NCBI RefSeq assembly: GCF_016591715.1
Contig: NZ_AP024109.1
Location: forward strand, 3,844,001 to 3,908,000
Reading direction: 5' to 3'
Source: Mesorhizobium sp. J8
GTDB taxonomy: Bacteria > Pseudomonadota > Alphaproteobacteria > Rhizobiales > Rhizobiaceae
Length of the DNA stretch: 64,000 nucleotides
Below, piece by piece: positions 63,404 through 64,000 of this stretch. Position 1 is the first letter of the stretch; each line of letters begins with the position of its first letter. The position numbers were made by a program, and so were the translations under genes. The notes beneath the pieces were generated by a model. That model was not told the DNA's origin and made no database searches. It saw only the letters and a program-made list of their open reading frames with translations.

Positions 63404-63676
63404 CTATTTGCCGCAGTAATGGTCGTTGACGTTCTGCTGCGAGTTGGCATCCGGACCAGGCGTGGTGTCCGCGCACGGGCCGAGGGTGCCGGTATTGCCG
63501 TAGGTGGTCAGCCCAGAGCCACCATTGATGCTGCCTGTGGTATAAGGGTCTATCTGCTCGCTCGCCGTGGGACGATTGTCGCGGTGCCACCACCACCAGT
63601 CATCGGATGACTGTGCCATCGCCGCGCTCCCCATGGCCAGCACCAGCGCCGAGGCTGCGATAAGTCTTGTAAGCAT
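63404..63676 (-). CDS. Small secreted protein (90 aa)
   Basis: Starts MLTRLIAASALVLAMGSAAM, a signal peptide with cleavage near AMAQSS. The mature part is rich in Trp and His at first (DDWWWWHRDNRP) and then Gly/Thr/Asn (YTTGSINGGSGLTTYGNTGT), with two cysteines (GPC and HYCGK). GGAGAA precedes the ATG. An upstream GGAAC/GTT pair suggests stress control. The function is unknown. Confidence 0.68.
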   Translation of the reverse strand: MLTRLIAASALVLAMGSAAMAQSSDDWWWWHRDNRPTASEQIDPYTTGSINGGSGLTTYGNTGTLGPCADTTPGPDANSQQNVNDHYCGK

Positions 63677-63741
63677 CGGATTTCTCCATTCTCTTGATCG
63701 CAAAAAATACGTGGGGCCGAAGCCCACAGCGATACTGACGA

Positions 63742-63767
63742 AACCGTGCGGCGGGGGCTAAAGTTCC
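63742..63767 (-). promoter_or_regulatory. Possible EcfG-type promoter of the small secreted protein
   Basis: GGAAC (63767-63763) and GTT (63744-63742) are 18 nt apart on the minus strand, one more than the best spacing. The ATG is 66 nt downstream. Confidence 0.35.
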
Positions 63768-63855
63768 ATTGGAAATTCCGGGTGGGACAGAATGTCCGAC
63801 ACTTTTATGTGACGTCTCGTGAGCGCCCCGTGGGACCACGGGACGCCCGCCGAAA

Positions 63856-64000
63856 TCATTTCGGGCCGGCGAAGGCACGCGCGGCGACACGTTGGATGAA
63901 GGCCACGACCCGTTCGGGTTCCACAAATTGCGGCATATGGCCAAGACCTTCGACCCGTTCGAAGTCGAGGCCTGCGATCTTGTCCAGCATCGGCTCGCCA
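63856..64000 (-). CDS. Alpha/beta hydrolase, partial (C-terminal end only)
   Basis: The minus-strand frame enters from the right edge and reads GEPMLDKIAGLDFERVEGLG, HMPQFVEPERVVAFIQRVAA and RAFAGPK before the TGA at 63856. The GLGHMPQ.E segment is the typical catalytic-histidine end of alpha/beta hydrolases. The main part of the gene is outside the window, so its substrate class cannot be told. Confidence 0.75.
   Translation of the reverse strand, partial: GEPMLDKIAGLDFERVEGLGHMPQFVEPERVVAFIQRVAARAFAGPK

Overview
The window is GC-rich alphaproteobacterial DNA, most likely chromosomal sequence from a Mesorhizobium-like member of the Hyphomicrobiales (inference). The indications are the Irr/RirA-type suf arrangement, the clpP-clpX-lon-hupB order, the DUF982/DUF2188/DUF3126/DUF3606 small proteins, an Omp25/31-like porin, and two dispersed palindromic repeat families typical of rhizobial intergenic DNA.

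Layout. 1-3137: 5' part of a suf iron-sulfur assembly operon on the minus strand (cysteine desulfurase, sufB, sufC), with an ICE-like palindrome upstream. 3398-16095: mixed housekeeping and envelope genes (alpha/beta hydrolase, GT39 and PAP2 membrane enzymes, tyrS, a very large AsmA/DUF3971 protein, a 1-Cys Bcp peroxiredoxin, a sterol-desaturase/FemAB-like acyltransferase pair, an M23 peptidase). 16123-24043: a divergent catabolic and transport cluster of unknown substrate, with M20 and M24 (DoeA/creatinase-like) hydrolases on one side and an FAD oxidase, FCD-GntR regulator, VOC protein and NMT1-type ABC importer on the other. 24172-26225: a secreted duplicated-domain protein, tRNA-Val, tRNA-Asp, an AraC-family remnant, a stress-type 67-aa gene and a 32-codon RiPP-precursor-like gene. 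26322-35976: a carbohydrate-utilisation cluster (ribokinase, FucU/RbsD mutarotase, CUT1 ABC importer, creatininase-family protein, SIS isomerase, aldo/keto reductase of the fucose/aldose dehydrogenase type). 36064-41419: hupB, lon, clpX, clpP. 41766-56294: metabolic singletons (cysE, speB-like, gloA, ilvA, ade), two tandem lipoprotein hydrolases, a double cold-shock protein and an outer-membrane barrel. 56552-60472: tRNA-Leu followed by a small islet containing ku and short stress-type genes. It is bounded on the far side by a decayed copy of the tRNA-Leu 3' half. 60736-64000: NUDIX hydrolase, OYE-family oxidoreductase, DUF982, DUF2188, a small secreted protein and the end of an alpha/beta hydrolase.

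The most interesting parts are: (i) the tRNA-Leu-bounded islet, in which ku, an 87-aa membrane protein and a damaged DUF3606 gene each carry a GGAAC-N17-GTT general-stress (EcfG/RpoE2-type) promoter; (ii) a lone lasso-leader-like RiPP precursor; (iii) composite repeats that abut genes, one of which appears to supply the start codon of an ABC ATPase while several others abut or overlap stop codons; (iv) the DoeA/creatinase-like catabolic cluster. No CRISPR array, complete insertion sequence, prophage or rRNA was seen.
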